Positions 63,357 to 64,000 of a DNA stretch of 64,000 bases are shown here, one piece after another. Source of the DNA: Rhodoflexus caldus (GTDB lineage: Bacteria > Bacteroidota > Bacteroidia > Cytophagales > Thermoflexibacteraceae); contig NZ_JAJPRF010000003.1 of NCBI RefSeq assembly GCF_021206925.1, positions 372,001 through 436,000 of the forward strand. The letters are read 5' to 3'. Every line of letters begins with the position of its first letter. The stretch's first letter is position 1. The notes under the pieces were generated by a model. The model was not told the origin of the DNA and made no database searches. It was given only the letters and a program-made list of their open reading frames with translations. The position numbers and the translations under genes were made by a program.

Positions 63357-63878
63357 TTATTGAGCGTCTTCGTTGGGGTTGATAACAAACCCGGGGTTGT
63401 TGTCTGTAACAATTTCGTTGGAAAAACTGCTGCTCAAAGCAGTAAAACTGTCATTGGCGGCCGACAGACTGCTGCTGCTCATATCGGGTTGGGTAATATT
63501 GCTGCCGCCATAGGCCGGAGGCGGCAAATTGATATTAAGCGGCGCATTGCCTTGCAACTGTTGGTACATGTTTACCAATGAAAGAATTGTAGCAATATTG
63601 TTCTGAATGACCTGATAGCCGTGCGCTTCTTTCTCTTTGTGGAATTGTCGCACCCAGTCATAGCGCGAGGTGGTCAGTTCCTGACTCATGCGCACGGTGA
63701 TATCGCCCATGAGCATATTGATGCGGCTTTCCAGAATGAGGTATTCACCGCCTGCGGGCTGTACGTTTTCCTTGCTGTCGAGCTTAAAATCGCCGACAAT
63801 GGTTTTGATATCGAGCGTGGTCATGCGCGAAAGGCTGTCTTTGATGCGCTCCAAAAAACTGTTGAATTGGGAGTCCAT
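63357..63878 (-). CDS. Hypothetical protein with low-complexity C-terminus (right-edge cluster)
   Basis: A 173-residue soluble protein. Residues 1-110 are helical and compact (FNSFLERIKDSLSRMTTLDI, MGDITVRMSQELTTSRYDW, VIQNNIATILSLVNMYQQLQ). The last 60 are Pro/Ser/Asn-rich and probably disordered (NLPPPAYGGSN, DMSSSSLSAANDS). It ends 30 bases before the preceding cluster gene begins. No family recognised and no catalytic motif seen. Confidence 0.7.
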   Translation of the reverse strand: MDSQFNSFLERIKDSLSRMTTLDIKTIVGDFKLDSKENVQPAGGEYLILESRINMLMGDITVRMSQELTTSRYDWVRQFHKEKEAHGYQVIQNNIATILSLVNMYQQLQGNAPLNINLPPPAYGGSNITQPDMSSSSLSAANDSFTALSSSFSNEIVTDNNPGFVINPNEDAQ

Positions 63879-63912
63879 GTTGTTCTGATTTTGAATTGGT
63901 AAGACAAGTTAA

Positions 63913-64000
63913 TTAAAAATTTGTAAGCGGCTGCTTTTGTGCATAATCTGCCAGCAATTGTACAATGCCTGCCATATCGGTGTGTCCGCTTTCGTTCTCA
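63913..64000 (-). CDS. C-terminal end of a further right-edge cluster gene (partial, start outside window)
   Basis: An open minus-strand frame enters from the window edge and ends at a TAA (63913-63915). It encodes 28 visible residues, ENESGHTDMAGIVQLLADYA followed by QKQPLTNF. It lies 34 bases upstream of the next cluster gene on the same strand. Too short to assign. Confidence 0.6.
   Translation of the reverse strand, partial: ENESGHTDMAGIVQLLADYAQKQPLTNF

Noticed and set aside
1-64000. CRISPR arrays, tRNA, rRNA, insertion sequences
   Set aside because: No regularly spaced repeat array, cloverleaf, rRNA segment or transposase gene was recognised in reading the intergenic regions and frames; short non-coding RNAs cannot be excluded by eye.

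Overview
The window looks like a chromosomal segment of a Bacteroidota bacterium, most likely a Cytophagales-type aerobe. Several independent signs agree: a complete alternative complex III (act) operon followed by aa3-type oxidase genes, type IX secretion (T9SS) components (PorD/DUF4835 and a PorG/DUF6089-like protein) together with a T9SS-sorted cargo protein, a type III glutamine synthetase, type B ribosomal protein L31, a TonB-dependent receptor with a carboxypeptidase-like N-terminal domain, and promoters of the Bacteroidota form TTTG-N19-TAnnTTTG. Shine-Dalgarno sequences are generally absent. I saw no rRNA, tRNA, CRISPR array, insertion sequence or prophage.

Layout. 1-8.1 kb: the 5' end of a TonB-dependent receptor (minus strand), an RDD membrane protein, a neutral ceramidase-like hydrolase converging on an AAA/PD-(D/E)XK protein, an M14 metallocarboxypeptidase and a cyclophilin. 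8.1-13.6 kb: a penicillin-acylase-type hydrolase with a small membrane protein, purC, a STAS protein and a K+ channel with an RCK domain. 13.8-25.6 kb: the respiratory block actABCDEF-coxB-coxA, driven by a clear promoter at 13777-13807, with a strong hairpin between actF and coxB and a terminator after coxA. 25.6-34 kb: VOC protein, rpmE2, OsmC, PhzF-like isomerase, DUF4136 lipoprotein, glnN, a Tat-exported Gfo/Idh/MocA oxidoreductase with a DUF58 protein, and a lone ccmB. 34-52 kb: a T9SS cargo protein, recQ, 1-Cys peroxiredoxin, nadE, a LytTR regulator, riboflavin synthase, a UMF1-type transporter, a STAS/SEC14-like small protein, a MOT1-like anion transporter, rny-zapA-coiled-coil gene cluster, TrkH, and an FtsE-like ATPase.

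52-64 kb: an intergenic region with a 57-bp direct repeat, a secreted protein built of two similar domains, a polytopic membrane protein whose natural start codon appears frameshifted, a NifU-like protein, the bamD-rpoZ-coaBC-porD operon with a near-perfect promoter, CBS-nadK-porG-like genes, and at the right edge four consecutive minus-strand genes of unknown function, the last one cut by the window end.

How the genes work together: the act-cox block oxidises menaquinol and passes electrons to an O2-reducing oxidase. CcmB fits cytochrome c maturation needed by the six-heme ActA and the monoheme ActE. PorD, the PorG-like protein and BamD belong to outer-membrane and secretion biogenesis that would export the 34 kb cargo. 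The rest is mainly housekeeping. The parts I find least explained by known families are the right-edge cluster (61.9-64 kb), the fused monoheme domain of ActA, the unusual K+ channel filter, and the dispersed GGATTTCGGAT-type repeats at 11 kb and 52 kb.
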